Positions 47,788 to 60,619 of a stretch of DNA of 64,000 nt are shown here, one piece after another (positions within the stretch are counted from its first letter, which is position 1; every line of letters starts with the position of its first letter). The position numbers and the translations under genes are program-made. The notes beneath the pieces were generated by a model, which saw only the letters and a program-made list of their open reading frames with translations, ran no database searches and had not been told where the DNA came from. Source of the stretch: Apostichopus japonicus (lineage: Eukaryota; Echinodermata; Holothuroidea; Aspidochirotida; Stichopodidae); contig NC_092562.1 in NCBI RefSeq assembly GCF_037975245.1, positions 9,155,001-9,219,000 on the forward strand, written 5' to 3'.

Positions 47788-48076
47788 CAGGCGCGTAGCC
47801 AGGAATTTGCCAAGGGAGGGGCGAAACTGTAGATTCGGCATTGCAAACTATCTCAGCGTAGCGCCACCATGGTTGGCGCGAAGCGTACAAGAAAATTTTG
47901 GCTGAAAAAGCCTCCCAGATCGCTGGAAATGGCACTTCCCAGGCCTTGTAAGTTGCATCTTAGCATTTTCTCTTTTGAAAATACTAGGGATATCATATAA
48001 ACATTTTAAAAAAAATTAAAAAATATGCTCAAGGGGGGGTGGCTGCCCCCTTCGCCCCCCCTTGGCTACGCGCCTG
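47788..48076. mobile_element. hAT-type MITE, 289 bp
   Basis: The terminal inverted repeats caggcgcgtagccagg and ccttggctacgcgcctg differ at one base. An identical 8-bp duplication ccctggtt flanks it at 47780-47787 and 48077-48084. The interior shares gcgccaccatggttggcgcg-like sequence with the element at 61036-61409, so the two families are related despite different tips. It has split the first copy of a triplicated 347-bp segment. Confidence 0.92.
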
Positions 48077-48540
48077 CCCTGGTTAAAAACTCCACAGGAG
48101 ACCTTTCAGAACTGAAAGCAAATAACTAAAGTTGGAGAGCCTACAGATGACCCTTTAGACAGGAAATCATAACAAATATTGGACCTGGTATGGTATACTA
48201 TTATAACACGCTATCGTTGCAATTTTTACCATTGAAAAGAGGAAGGTCACTGGTGGTATTAGAAGTATGTTTCTCACCTCTGCCCCTTCCTCATTTCCAT
48301 CTTGAAACTTTGATACAGATTACAAAACCAACCACTAAACACCACACTATCTGGCCCTGCTGAATATTCAGGAATATTATGGAGAGTTTAACAGAATAGG
48401 TTGTTACAAATTTAGGTCTGAGACTCCCTGGTTAGAAACACCACAGGAGACCTTTCAAAAGGTGAAAGCAAATAACAAAAGTTGGAGAGCGTACAGATGA
48501 CCCTTTAGACAAGAAAATCATAACAAATTCTGGACCTGGT

Positions 48541-48647
48541 ATAATAATAATAATAGTAATCATAATAAATGAGACTTATATAGCGCCAAATCAGTAAACA
48601 AAGTCACTGCTCAAGGCGCTTTACAAAGAAAGTAAATTATGTAAAGT
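48541..48647 (-). mobile_element. LINE/SINE 3'-tail fragment
   Basis: Read on the minus strand it runs tttgtaaagcgccttgagc, then ggcgctatataag, and ends in an ATT triplet run. This is the typical 3' tail of L2/CR1-like non-LTR elements and their SINE partners in marine invertebrates. The sibling copies of the host segment lack it, so it is a separate insertion of about 107 bp. Confidence 0.75.
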
Positions 48648-48873
48648 ATGGTATACTATTACACCCTATCGTTGCAATTAATACCGTTGAAAACAGGAAG
48701 GTCAAGTATGTTTCTCACCACTTCCCCCATCCCCCCCCCTCCTAATCCCCCATCTTGATATTATAATAGAGATTACAAAACCAATCACTAAGCACCAAAC
48801 TATCTGGCCCTGCTGAATATTCAGGAATATTGTGGAGAGTTAACAGAATAGGTTGTTACAAATTAGGTCTGAG

Positions 48874-48900
48874 CAGGGAGTTGTTATGGAACAACTCCCT
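48874..48900. mobile_element. 27-bp palindromic insertion with 8-bp duplication
   Basis: The insert starts cagggagttgtt and ends aacaactccct around a 4-base centre. The direct repeats ggtctgag lie at 48866-48873 and 48901-48908. The two sibling copies of the host segment lack it. CAGGG termini and an 8-bp duplication are hAT-like. It may be a minimal end-to-end remnant of a larger element. Confidence 0.6.
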
Positions 48901-49115
48901 GGTCTGAGTCTCCCTGGTTAGAAACTCCACAGGAGACCTTTCAGAAGCTGAAAGCAAATAACAAATGTTGGAGAGCCTACAGATGACCATTTAGACTAGA
49001 AATCATAACAAATATTGGACCTGGTATGGTTTACTATTACACGCTATCGTTCCAATAATTACCATTGAAAACAGGAAGGTCACTGGGATTAGAAGTTTGT
49101 ACCAAATTGCAGATT

Positions 49116-52100
49116 GCACTTAAAACTTCCTTAAAAACAAACAAAAAATGTGTGGCAAAAGTTGAAAAAAAACAAGGCAACATGGGAAATATGTGATATT
49201 TAGGCAATAATCGTGTCTTTTGTTTCTTATACTAATGCAAAATAGGGAAAATAATCATAATAATAATAATCATCATCTATTCATGAACAAGCTGTATAAA
49301 TGCAATCCCAATATGGCTCTTTCACTGCAAATTTCCACAAAAATTAAGTCTCAGACGACATATAAAAATTTACTTGTCACAGTAAATTGTCCCTGTCTTA
49401 ATTGACTGATTTTTTACATCCTCGGTGTCTGAAAATAATTGAGAATGTGGGAGCCACTAATGAAGTACTTACTTTCAGCATGCTCAAAGATTGTGCAATA
49501 CTGATCACCTTTGTAAAGCAAAGAAAGTATAAACACAAAAAAATGGATCACACATACCTTAGGCTGGTCTTACACTATGGCCTTGTTTACACTTAAGAAT
49601 GCACACGTATTTCAAGTCTGCCAGGGCCATTACTTCCCTTAGTGTGAACGCTCTCATACTCATACTTCAAGTTCACTTGCGTTCTTAAGAATAATCCCCT
49701 TTCAGGATTTCTTCAATCCCTCTTGCACTCTTAATAAATGTAATGTGAATGGTTGCGGACTTATGGTAACCGAGATTTACGGTCAAGTAATAATATCCGC
49801 TCTATCCAGTTGCAATTTGGCGGGAATTTTTGTACGTGCAGTAGGCCTAACGCACAAATCTGTCATAGTGTTCAGATCAGTGAGGCATACCTAGGCTACG
49901 TTGTGTTTGTTTGTTCAAGTATCAGACCGTCGCCTTTCTTAACCGAAAGACTACCTAACGACCCATCGTGCTTCTTTGCACCGATTCGGCTGCATAAAAG
50001 TCACTGTTGAGCTTGTGAGACTAAAACAAACTGAATGACAGTCCACTTAAATCTAAACAACTTTAATTCATTGTACAATTTGTCTTGATAATAATTTTGG
50101 ATGTATTTTCAGCTTTCTGTGTTTGTTGCAGCTTGTACTCCAAAGTGGCAGTAAGAAAACATTAAAGGCATTGAAGACTCGCCCCAAACCATGTGCCACC
50201 CTCTGAAAAAGTTAACTTTCCGTTGCTTGCAAGTGAAGTTTTTTTCTTGTCTCTACAAAATGCAGACAGTAATGAAACGTGATACCTTGTTATCTTTTAT
50301 CTGGACCTGAGATGTCCATCGCTGCTATGTACACTGTGTTGTGGGTATTGACCGTAGCTGTATGTATTGACTGTACACTGGTTTCTAATTACCGACGGTA
50401 GCAAGCTGTGTGTGTATTTTCTGGGATTCATGGTGGTGTCCAACACTTTTGTTACACCTCATTCGAAACTAGGTCAGATTACTGGCATGAGACGTTTCTT
50501 TGTTCGCGAGTCTTCACACCCTTTAAGAGTACAGTCCTGCCCGAGTATAAACACCAGCGGGTAAGGAATATACTCAGGATATATTTTGTGTGCCTTCAGC
50601 ATTCCTATGTTTGTGGCCAAATCAAATTACTTCAAGAGGTTTTGGAAAGTTTAGATTTCACCTTTGTATCCACTCAAGTAGGAACTCTATTTTGTACAGT
50701 ACATGCAAATTGTACAAAGTTTAAGTTAAAACCCATTTGAATAAGTGGCTTGTTGTCATATTATAATTACTGGCAGTATAGGCTATTAGCCTAACAGACT
50801 GCCAGCAGGGTTATATAACAATTAACAAAATGTCACTTGGCAAGGCAGTAATAAACACAGTTCAAATTACTATACTTGGATATCTGTCAACTGGTTCCCC
50901 CAAGGATGGGATTTCGAGTACAAGAACAACTAGCAGGTGTTTCTTATACATTTATTTTATCATAAAGCTTGTAGCATGGATATAGTGCTGCATACATTCT
51001 TTTCTTTTATTGCCTATGCCATGTATTACTTTTAATCTGAAACTATATGCAAAGCATGCAGCTTATTTATAGGCCTAATGTCAAGGTAATTTGCAGTGAC
51101 ATGAATGTTTATAAAGGAGAATTAGCAAATGCAGTCGTCATAACTAATTATAGTAGAAATTAAAACTTTCAAAGATGAAAGATTCCTCACACTGAATCCC
51201 CACCCCCACCCCCCCCCCTCCGGTTTCGGGGGTCCTAGCTTTACCATGCAAAAACAGCCGGCCTCCTAAAGACTGATTGTGCCAAATGAAAGGAAGATGA
51301 CGTTATCTCAGCACATGTTGCAGGTAATTGTGTCTGTTTTTTATTGTGTCACCATGTTGTCCATTTTGACTGACATTGACGACAATTAAGTTCGATCGAC
51401 ATTAGTTAGAGATCTCATTGACAATGCTTAGATCTGCATCTGCATTGCAGAAGCCTGCAGTGACAACTGACGGTTATATGGCCAAATAATACAGCATGAT
51501 TGCAAAAAGGGAGAGTACAAAATGACCTCTTTTTGACAATTGACAGCCCTAACATTTTGACATCAATTGATCAAAATAATTGAACCTTGTTCACAACAGG
51601 GTAAATCAGCATTGTCTGTAAAGGATGGACAATATAAATGTAGGCCATCTACACAGTATATGCAGTTTATGAGCTACTACTATATACTGTACACGTGAAC
51701 AGCTATTAACCTATTCCACTTTCAACCATGTCTGCTCAAAGGTTGTATTCAATACACTATACTCTATTTAAAGCGACTGCACTGTCATATACCAACTGAA
51801 CATTGTACGTTGCAAGGCTCTTTGTTGAAAACTTATCCATCTATATAATGGAGGGCTCTATTGTAACCAGTATATACCAATTATAATGCATTTATCAGAA
51901 ATTACAGGATTTTACCATGTAGCAACTGAAAGTTCTGTATGCCAAACTTGAATTGTGCGAGCTAAAGTCTCCCAATGTCACATTTAATAGTCTGCACAAT
52001 AATAGGTACCGTTATGGCACTATTATTTGTCAAAACACTGTTATGGAAATTGTCCAGAGTTTTTCAACTTTCCTTTCAAATTACGTACAAAACAGATGCG

Positions 52101-54444
52101 ATTGCTTTAGCGCCATTGTCTAGTGCAATGTCTTAAGTGCATCAAACTTGAACCCACCATGCTATCATTAGCCTAAAAACAATGTTCCTTTCACAGATCT
52201 GACATTGTTACTTACCAGTAATACAATTGTCAACATTTGAGTTGAACAAGGCCTTATTTGAAATAGTGCTGAAAATGATATAGAGAGCTGTAGACGAAGT
52301 AGCAAATGCACTTATATAATACCACTTTGATGATGAATATTTGATGATGAATATTGCAACAGCCAGTTTGGGACAATTTTCCAATGATAATAAATGACAA
52401 TAATTAGCAAATGTTTATCAGTGTTCCGCTAGGGCTTGTAATGTTACCATGCAAGTACAGCATATAACTTAAGCTATAGCATTAAGCCAAGCAATTTCAA
52501 CTGTATTGGATCCTGTTTTGTTGGTTCAACCACTTTGTCTAAAACTACATTCTATTACCTTTCCATGCCTTCGAACCCACAGGGAATAATTTATTAAGTA
52601 TATCGCATCGCAAAATGCTAAACAATATGGTTATATTGTTATACAAATGCAACGATGTATAGGCCTAGCAGTTTTTCACTCAGGAACTACAGTAGGCTAG
52701 GCCACTGGAAACTTTATAAGAGACAGAATCAGAGACACCAAAACTGCTACACAAAATGTAAACACCAAATTATTCACTGACATGTATAACACCATATTGG
52801 ATGAAGCAATGACGTTTGAAAAGGGATAGTGGTATTGGTCACATTCGATAGTAACGTTCATTATAGGCCATACGCCTAAACCGGCATACTTTCTTACTAT
52901 GCATAGGTCTAGGTTTAATACTAAACGATTTTACCATTTAAGTTTTAACGTTGTCAATATATACTTCCGTAGTTGGTTGGGAATTGGGAGCACATGCGGC
53001 CTTGAGTAACTCGCGTAGTTTCCGTCGAGGCACAGTGTGGAATTTATAATTAACGGAGGCAATACTGGGTGTTATTTGTGTAGCTTTGGTTGATGTTATT
53101 ACGCAAGAGACGAGGAGTCTCTATAGTAAACGAAAAGTCTTCACATGCATTGCATGCTAGAAACATGTGTGCATGGCTTCTGTAGGTCGCATGTCTTCGA
53201 GAGCAGTGGTAATTATACGAAGTAGTGTAGACATGCACTAATACCAATATGAACACTTTACCGTGCACGTTTTTAGTGTACATGAATGTGCGTTTGAGTG
53301 TTTCTGTTGAGAATGCGAACAACCATATGAAACAGTTTGTAATATCAAATCATATCCGCCTGTCCACTTGTCAGACCCACTGAAATTTATGTATAAATTT
53401 CTTCGGTCAAGAATGTCAACAGCAGAGTTCAACTTAGCTATGGTTACCTATCGGAGAATTTCAACCCTGTAACGGAACGTTGCGGGCAAAACGGCTTTGC
53501 ATTCAGTTCTCACTTTCCCCAAGGTGAATAAATGCAAATGTAACTACAAGTTCTCAAAGTTTGAGATATTTGCTGTTTTATCCCGTAAGAAAATTGTTTA
53601 TTCCACTGTTGTGCTAACGTACGTAGCGTTGATTCCATGTTGACTTCCATATGACCACAGTGTGACAGACTGTGTTATAAGCACATATATTGTCTTGTTT
53701 TGGTGTGTGTGCTTATTACTCTCTTTTTTTTGTGGGATGGGGGGGTGTAATTGCAGAGCTCCCAACTGACCCGCATTTCGCGGGTTGGACCCGCATTCTA
53801 ACACCCAAACCCGCTGACCCACGCAAGCGTCCGAAAACCCGCATTGTAATTGTCAAGTATACATAAAAAAATTGCATCAAATTTTGACTTAGCAACCATC
53901 ATTTCTTTAGCAGTTAGCATAATAGAGGATAAAACCTCCTTTACAGCATCATTTGAACCTCAAATTAGCCTATATTTCTTTTCATTGGGGCGAGCAGCGA
54001 ACATTTTCATGCCACGGGAAAGAATGAATTATCACCTACTATTCAATTTATTGATGTTACACACAAAAAATGCATATTTCTCAGAAAATTTTGGTTGACA
54101 AAGGCTTTCTAAGTGCCACCGTGTTACATGTAGGCATCACCAGGATTCCAAAAAAAAATCTATATCGCGATTGGTGTTATGGGCGGGGCTTAACGGTTTC
54201 GTATGTATATGCATGTTTACATACACGATATTGATATCACGCGCGCGCACACCTACGTACACGAACGTACATGCACTGAGCACGGGTATTCAAGGCGAGG
54301 CGAGCGTAGGCAACTCCGCGAGGATTGCTCGTGACTATGAATAGTCATTTTTTTTGTGCGTTTTTATTGCAAAGGTTTTTAATTGGATAAGGTCCCTATG
54401 TGGGAGTGTCAGGAATGTAAAAAAATGATAACATTGGCTAGTTT
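49116..54444 (-). other. Intron 1, central unassigned stretch (5.3 kb)
   Basis: Mostly unique AT-rich DNA. Seen here: aataataat runs at 49250-49275, C runs near 51205, three TAGGCCTA octamers (49842, 51070 and 52660), and a cgcgggttggacccgc-like palindromic stretch at 53770-53825. Open frames up to 110 codons occur on both strands, none with a recognisable domain. Confidence 0.6.
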
Positions 54445-55350
54445 CATTTATTTCATTTCATTTATTTCGTCTATACATAAGAACAATAGAACAAAGTGGT
54501 AGTATAAACAGGACACTAGAAAAACAATAGTAGTTTATCGAGCTAGCGACCAAAAAATAACAGATAACAATGAAAGAAGGTAACAATTAAGAGAAGAGGA
54601 AAATAAACATAAGATAATCAATACCCAGTCAGCGTAGTTTTCAATTAGGTGGGCTTTTAGTTTGCGCTTAAACGTTACATAAGTTTTTATATTATTCGGA
54701 AGAACTTTCCAGGTTTATAGCAGTAGTTATTCAAGAGTAATTTACCGTGTTTCGAATGATGTCTGCTAACTGAAAAATGGTTATTATTCCTCGTACTGTT
54801 ACGAATATACGCGGAATTACTGGGATTAACAATATCACTAAAGACACTGGGAGAATATTGTTGATATACTTATAAATAAAAGAACACATCTTGAGAACAT
54901 GAATGTCGCTGACCTTAAGAATGCCAAGGTCTTTCGGTGCAAAGTACTGGTAGGATAACGTCGATGTTTTTTTTTTAATTAATATTTTTAACATTCTATT
55001 TTGGAGGATTTGTAAAGGTTTAAGTATGGTAGCTTTAGCCATGCCATAAGTTTCAGAACATTAAGAAATCTTAGAACAAACCAGTGAATAGTAAAGCTGA
55101 ATAGCTACAGAGGGAGTGAGCGAATCCCTGAGGCGATAGAAAATGCCATTAAACTAAACAAGACTGGCAATTTATCATCAATCATTAGGCCAAGATATTT
55201 GACGCAATCTGTTTACAAATATTAGTGTTATTCAAAACAAAATGCTCTGGACACGAATGAGAAACATTATCGTTGAAGTTTATAGTTATCATAGTTTACA
55301 TTTAATTATCATAGTTTTCATGATCATAGTTTACACTATGAAGTTTGCAG
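54445..55350 (-). mobile_element. Non-LTR retrotransposon (LINE) 3' fragment
   Basis: A 103-codon open stretch (54731-55042) contains LQILQNRMLKIL followed by LGILKVSDIHVLKMCSF and NNILP. This is the familiar C-terminal end of jockey/CR1-type reverse transcriptase proteins. Further homologous wording (a KTYVTFKRKLKAHL-like stretch) follows after a frameshift. The element ends in an aaatgaaatgaaataaatg tail near 54445. The 5' part with the catalytic reverse transcriptase and endonuclease is absent, so it is a dead fragment. Confidence 0.75.
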
Positions 55351-56850
55351 TCAGCTATGTGTTATGTCAATCCAGACAGTTTTGACTAAGCACCGTGCAG
55401 TTCAACCCTATTGTTCACTAAAAACATTACCTGGGAATCATCCAGGTCCCTATGTACTACTTGCATTGTAAATCTCCCCCCCCCCCCTCTAATCCGAAGT
55501 GTACACTTCATATACGTCTCTGTGTACGACATCACACGAGCGCTTCAAAGTTCATGTCTGTACAGTTTACCATTGAACGGGATTTGCGTGTGCCGGGAAC
55601 GCGTACATGCAGTTGTACGCGAAATGCGATATAAAAATTTATTTGTTGGGCATTTGGCGTTCCATAAGCGTCAGCTATCAAGTGAGGGTTAGTAAGGGTT
55701 AGCTCAGTTGAGAACTACTCGTAGAGACCACATTACTTCGACGTTGTAATGTGTTGACATGTCAATAATATTGAGTATGCTACCTGTATAAGCAGTGAAA
55801 TCTTCCCAAACTTTCGTTTTATTTTTTTTTAGCAGAAACGACTATGTTCAAACAAAATTTGTTCGCTACCTAATCAGAAAACCACCATTATGTGGAATTT
55901 TCCCTAAAATATCTATGATAACACAAAGAAACCATGTTCATATCACCGTTGCCATGGAATTGCAAGCCGTGTGCACGGAATTCTAAAGGTGTATAAAACT
56001 TGACATTTACAAAATATGAATTTCTTCTGCAGTAACCATATAAGAACACAAATGTTTATGCTATACCGGGTACCGTCCGTTTATTAATAAGATAAACAGA
56101 TGGTTGACTCGTTCATTTTACAAGCCGATTCCCGCTCACGCCATGCAGGTCATATATCGCCAACCAACATCTTTCTTGACAGCATGCAATATTCTCGTCC
56201 GAACAAGTTTAAATCACCCATATTTTGTATTCAAATCAATATGACATTCGACCTATATTATCGGTGTCTTCTCGCCTGGAAACAAGACCCCGCTGAGCGA
56301 CCTTGGCATGACATCTTAAAAGATCTTATTGTCTGTTCGTCCCTCTTTGTACGGATGACTTAATTAGAGGAGCAAGAGATAAACTGAGAGAAAAAAAAAG
56401 AGATTTAAAGAAAAAAATACGGGTGCGCTCTATTTAGGTTCAAAGTAAGCCCGTGAAATGGCGTATTGTCATATGTTTATACGGTGACGTATATTTATTT
56501 TTCTTCTCGTTAACAGTGTTTTCTTAACACCTACCATCATGACAATCTCCGTACTGTTCAGTTTAAAGTTCACGACATGCCCTGTCTGGTACTCTTCTTC
56601 TTGTGTTCGTTTCTGTTCATGTTTCCCTCATTATATAGCTTGTATACCAAAAGCGTATCGAGGTTAACAACATTGCCATGTGGGACGCCGTGATAGATTT
56701 TAACGAAATCTCGCCTGAATATATAGATAGATTCATAACTTAAAAATTATTGGTGTTTAGCGGGGGCTATACTGTGTTGTAAACTGACATTTTGCAAGGA
56801 CCTCTTTTGAGTTTCTTTGGGGGGGAGCATTTCCTACCAAGTGATATGAG
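55351..56850 (-). other. Intron 1, unassigned stretch
   Basis: 1.5 kb with a 12-bp C run at 55476-55487 and no recognised gene, RNA or repeat. Short open frames only. Confidence 0.6.
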
Positions 56851-57536
56851 CTGTGTTGTTGTTACCGAAAAGTACTCGACTTGATAAAGAACTCGAGTAC
56901 TCTTCTGCAAGTACTCGGTACTCATACGTGATTTGAAGTTCTCGGGTGTTACTCTAATCAGGCTTGTAACCAGTACTCGGACTCGGATGCTTAAGTATAG
57001 GCCTACTCGTACTTGTACGCATGCGTTTGGACAGAACCTTATATCATACATTTAGCCTAATGTATAAACACGTGCTTGCAGGATTTACATCTCCATATAA
57101 AGATGAAGATAACATGAGCGGTGGAAATTTAATAAATAAGCAATATATAAACTGTCTATATCAACCATGCATGTGTAGTGCGTACATCAATGAAAATAGC
57201 TTGCTACAGCTTTGGCATTCCAAAATCTGATTTTTTTTTTCAATAAATAATAACGTTCTATTAATTTCCTTGCATTCAATTGTAATATCATTTACTTACA
57301 CTGTAAAGCAATGAGCAGTTATGGGCCTAAGCATATTACATGAATCGAACAAATCAAATAGTGTCGTACGCATGCGTCTCTACGATACATCATAAATCAA
57401 AAGTACTGAAAAGTCCTCTGATGAAAAAATTCTCGCACAGTAAAAAGCAGTACTCGAAACTTTGGTATTCGGTACTCGAAACCGCTAGCACTCGGGAGAA
57501 CTTGGTACTCGGATGAAAGTAATCGACTGCAACACT
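56851..57536. mobile_element. Possible degenerate hAT-like element rich in TACTCG
   Basis: Both ends are crowded with GTACTCG, ACTCGAGTAC and related motifs (56873-57015 and 57400-57520). The right end reads ttgcaacactg, whose inverse cagtgttgcag resembles hAT tips. The left end ctgtgttgttg is only similar. The flanking 8-mers do not match. Both halves also contain cgcatgcg-type palindromes. The call rests on motif symmetry only. Confidence 0.4.
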
Positions 57537-59612
57537 GGTTAGTAGTGAGTGTGAAGGGGTAGGCGTTGCGTAAGTTTCTGAAACCCTTCTGATAAATCCG
57601 TTTTGAACTGAGAGTATGTATCAACCCTTCACCTATATTTATAGTGCAATAAAGTAGGATAGCGGCCTCTCGCATCCGGTTAGAGGCTTTAGTTACTAAC
57701 AGTTCCACGAATATATCTAACCTTACACTGCGGGTGCAAGTGAGCTTCATTTACCCCGACCTCGTTTATCTAGCGATCTAGCGTTTGACAAAGAGATTTT
57801 CACAAGTTGACCCGTTCTGCAATAGTATATTATGCGCTAAATTATGAAACCTTGCACAGATAGATAATGGCCCTTCTGAGAAATCGCGCTTTCAAAGATT
57901 TAGCACATGTTAATTATTTAATGATCTCAGATAAAATTTGAACTCTACCGAAAACAAGGGACTTGTGTCTCGGAAAGAAAGATGGTATCTAAATAGTACG
58001 CAGTATACGATACGACATGTCTCCGTAAGGCGCTTCAGCAATACTGCGCTGGTTTTGGCTTTTGTGACACTACCACATTCACATTGTATTGTTGTTTAAG
58101 CATTGATTATACACTTATTTGTAAAACAGTGGTATATGTATTAAAGATAAACATGATAGTCCAGTCACGTTGATGCGCCTCAGCTGTTTAAAGGGGCATT
58201 CTTCAAACATGACTAGCGGTGTACAAAAAAAGGCCTATGCAACCTGTACTGAAAAAAAAACATATTAAAATAAATGTTGCGCCTACGGTCATCTTTCAAC
58301 GATGTACCTGTTACTACAGTGACAAATATGGAAATGCTATATTGTATAGGAAATTTTAAAAAAATCGACAGAAATTCTTAGATGGTTCAGATTAAAGGGA
58401 TCGCAAGTTGTGGTGACTTACGTGCGTGCGTTAATAATTAATGCATTAACTATTGTTATCTATACAAAGTTTGGACACAAACATAACAGTTGACAGAGCG
58501 TACGGTTCGATCACGTTTATAGCTTGATTATGTCAACTCAAGATATCTGTGGTTGCCATGTTGCCAATGAGCCAATCTACTTGTTTCTCTTCATAATGAT
58601 TATACTTTTGGATAATAATTCATGTTGCAAGACGTATATGCTTTGATCAATAGATAACCATCCCAATCAGCCAATCAACCAAGCGCCTATATGTGTATTG
58701 TGATCCAACATCATCATTTCCCCCACAAAAGTATCATGAACCTTCAACGCTAGAAGGTCCCCAGTGGTCATTGACACGGATTACCGCGTCATGAAAGGTG
58801 CAATGGTGTAACATGCACTGAGTTGACTTAAAAAGTTTAAAATACAAGAATAGTTTTGTTGTTGGTGTTATCTCCACACCTGCTGAACAGTTGAATAAGT
58901 GTCATATACATGCGACCATTTTCATGTATGCTCAACTATATACCTATAATCTTTTAAGACTTGATAGAGGTCATGGTCGTTTAGAAGGGGTGATTTCATG
59001 TGTGTTTTGGTATCGGTGGGTAAAGGTGATATGGGCAAGAGAGGGACAGAGAGAAGACTGTGATACAAGCTGACCTTTCGATTCACCTGTACTAACCCTT
59101 TATGATTTTTAAGTGTCGGATTCCATAGTTGCTCCAGGTAGCTGCTACCTGGGTGCACGGCCACTTTTCAAACTGGAAACCATAGTGCATTGCTGAACTT
59201 CAAAAACAGCACTTAGGGGCCTATGTAAAAGACACTTCGTGACGTTATACGTTCGTGATCTGCACTGTATTGACGTGCGTCTAAATCGGTCGATATCGAC
59301 CTGTTATGTGGGAAAGGATGATCAGGATAGCATAAACCCCCCCCCCCCCCGCCACCAGGGATGTTTTTTTTTTAAGACATGCCTAACTTGTATATGGCTT
59401 TCTTATAATCGGAAAGTGGAAGCTTTGTATTAAACCTGAAATATGTACTCTTTGATATAATACCAAACTTATATATAGAAGTAGTAGTTGCCTGTTCACC
59501 TTAATTCAGACATACAATTTTGTTGCCAGCATTGATAAAAAGATCCAACTGAAGTTAGTTTTAGTTGCACCCCATGCCTAAACTTGAATGCCACAAAGTG
59601 GCTTAATAGGTG
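57537..59612 (-). other. Intron 1, unassigned stretch
   Basis: 2.1 kb of AT-rich sequence with a 14-bp C run at 59337-59350. No coding or RNA feature could be supported. Confidence 0.6.
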
Positions 59613-59969
59613 TTCATTCATACTTAGTAAAGATTCCTAAATCCTATTGGTCCATTCAGGTCAGCTGACCGTGGTTAATCCTGTGAGTAACGCACGGTAA
59701 AATTACGGGGCATCACTTTAATAAATCTTTGGTTATATGTAACCAAAAATGTTTTGTTTTATGATTTTTTCCCCACACAAATGGTAGTGTATGAATGAAC
59801 GGGGTTAATCAACGGTCTAGCGTGCGTTACTCACATGATTAATGCACTCCGGGTGTTAATGCTATCGCTGGATGCACTCGGGCTCCGCCCTCGTGCATCG
59901 CTTGCATTATCCCCCGATCGTGAATTAATCCTGTGAGTAACGCACGCTAGACCGTTGATTAACCCCTTA
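59613..59969. mobile_element. Foldback (palindromic) element, copy 2
   Basis: Nearly the same 355-bp sequence as at 41778-42133, in the same orientation, starting ttcattcatactt and ending aacccctta. The 45-bp arms span 59801-59966. The two copies differ by a handful of bases. The flanks differ, which shows independent insertion. Confidence 0.85.
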
Positions 59970-60390
59970 TTATCCATTGTTACGAACTTACGACAATGCT
60001 TTAGAAGATCGAAGCAACATGTTGTGAGTCTGGGTTTTGAGAATTATAACACCTTTTTTTGTAGGACTTAAATTCCCTGCCTTTTGTCTAACTTCTATTT
60101 CCTGAAGCTGTCGGAAGGGGGGGGGAGGTTCGATGGAGGGAAGGATAATGCTTTCCTGAGCACTTGCAAAGTCACTGCAACCTTTTCTATTTAAAGCATT
60201 ACAATCCAAGAGGGAAATTGTTGAAGCTCTGTTGCTACTGTAATTTAGCACTAATCACTGAAATGTACTAAATCTTTAATCACAATTAAGCTTCAGTGTA
60301 CAATACTTTTAAACATTTAAACTGACGTCTGTTCTATCCTTGACAAGATTACAGTAAATACTGGCCACAGTTATGACTACAATATACAGT

Positions 60391-60431
60391 ATATGCTAAC
60401 AGATCGCTACAAGATATGCTAACAGATCGCT
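60391..60431. repeat. 18-bp direct repeat at the 5' border of the U2-headed element
   Basis: The 18-bp sequence atatgctaacagatcgct occurs at 60391-60408 and again at 60414-60431, the second copy running into the U2 head. The first therefore carries the first few U2 bases attached to the target sequence. This looks like a template-switch or slippage event during insertion. Confidence 0.8.
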
Positions 60432-60619
60432 TCTCGGCCTTTTGGCTAAGATCATGTGTAGTATCTGTTCCCTTTCGAGGGGAATGGTGATGCACACCCG
60501 ACGATGATCACACAGTCACAGTCCCAATGCAAGGGGACTGGGGTTGAGAGAGGATCAGTCGTTCGGAAGTTTGGTTTTCGTGCCCAGGTTCTTTCCTGGG
60601 CGACTTTTTCTTAAAAAGT
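60426..60619 (+). ncRNA. U2-snRNA-headed chimeric RNA sequence with target-site duplications
   Basis: Positions 60426-60470 match the first 45 nt of U2 snRNA (start atcgcttctcggcc, branch-site-pairing gtagta at 60459-60464) with a single mismatch, T in catg for the usual A. After that the sequence is not U2. It folds into three perfect or near-perfect hairpins: ttccct-TTCG-aggggaa, cagtccc/gggactg and gcccagg/cctgggc. There is no U2 Sm site, stem IIa or stem III/IV. The 14-bp repeats agtatatgctaaca at 60388-60401 and 60620-60633 flank it, as in a retrotransposed RNA or a SINE with an snRNA head. A promoter was not found. Confidence 0.7.

Larger units (their letters stand above)
47622..49115. 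repeat. 347-bp segment in three tandem copies, each with a private insertion
   Basis: Three consecutive copies can be followed from a C-rich start through actatctggccctgctgaa to the ggacctggtat...ctatcgtt part. The distances between matching points are 644 and 453 bp. Removing the 289-bp MITE with its 8-bp duplication, and the 107-bp LINE-tail insertion, leaves 347 and about 346 bp. The third copy carries the 27-bp palindrome. It lies within intron 1 of the SRCR gene and has no coding potential. Confidence 0.85.

Noticed and set aside
54731-55042. 103-codon frame as a host gene
   Set aside because: The wording is that of the C-terminal end of a LINE reverse transcriptase protein, with a frameshift and a LINE-type tail downstream.
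60426-60470. Functional U2 snRNA gene
   Set aside because: Only the first 45 nt match. The Sm site and the 3' stems of U2 are missing, and direct repeats flank the insert.
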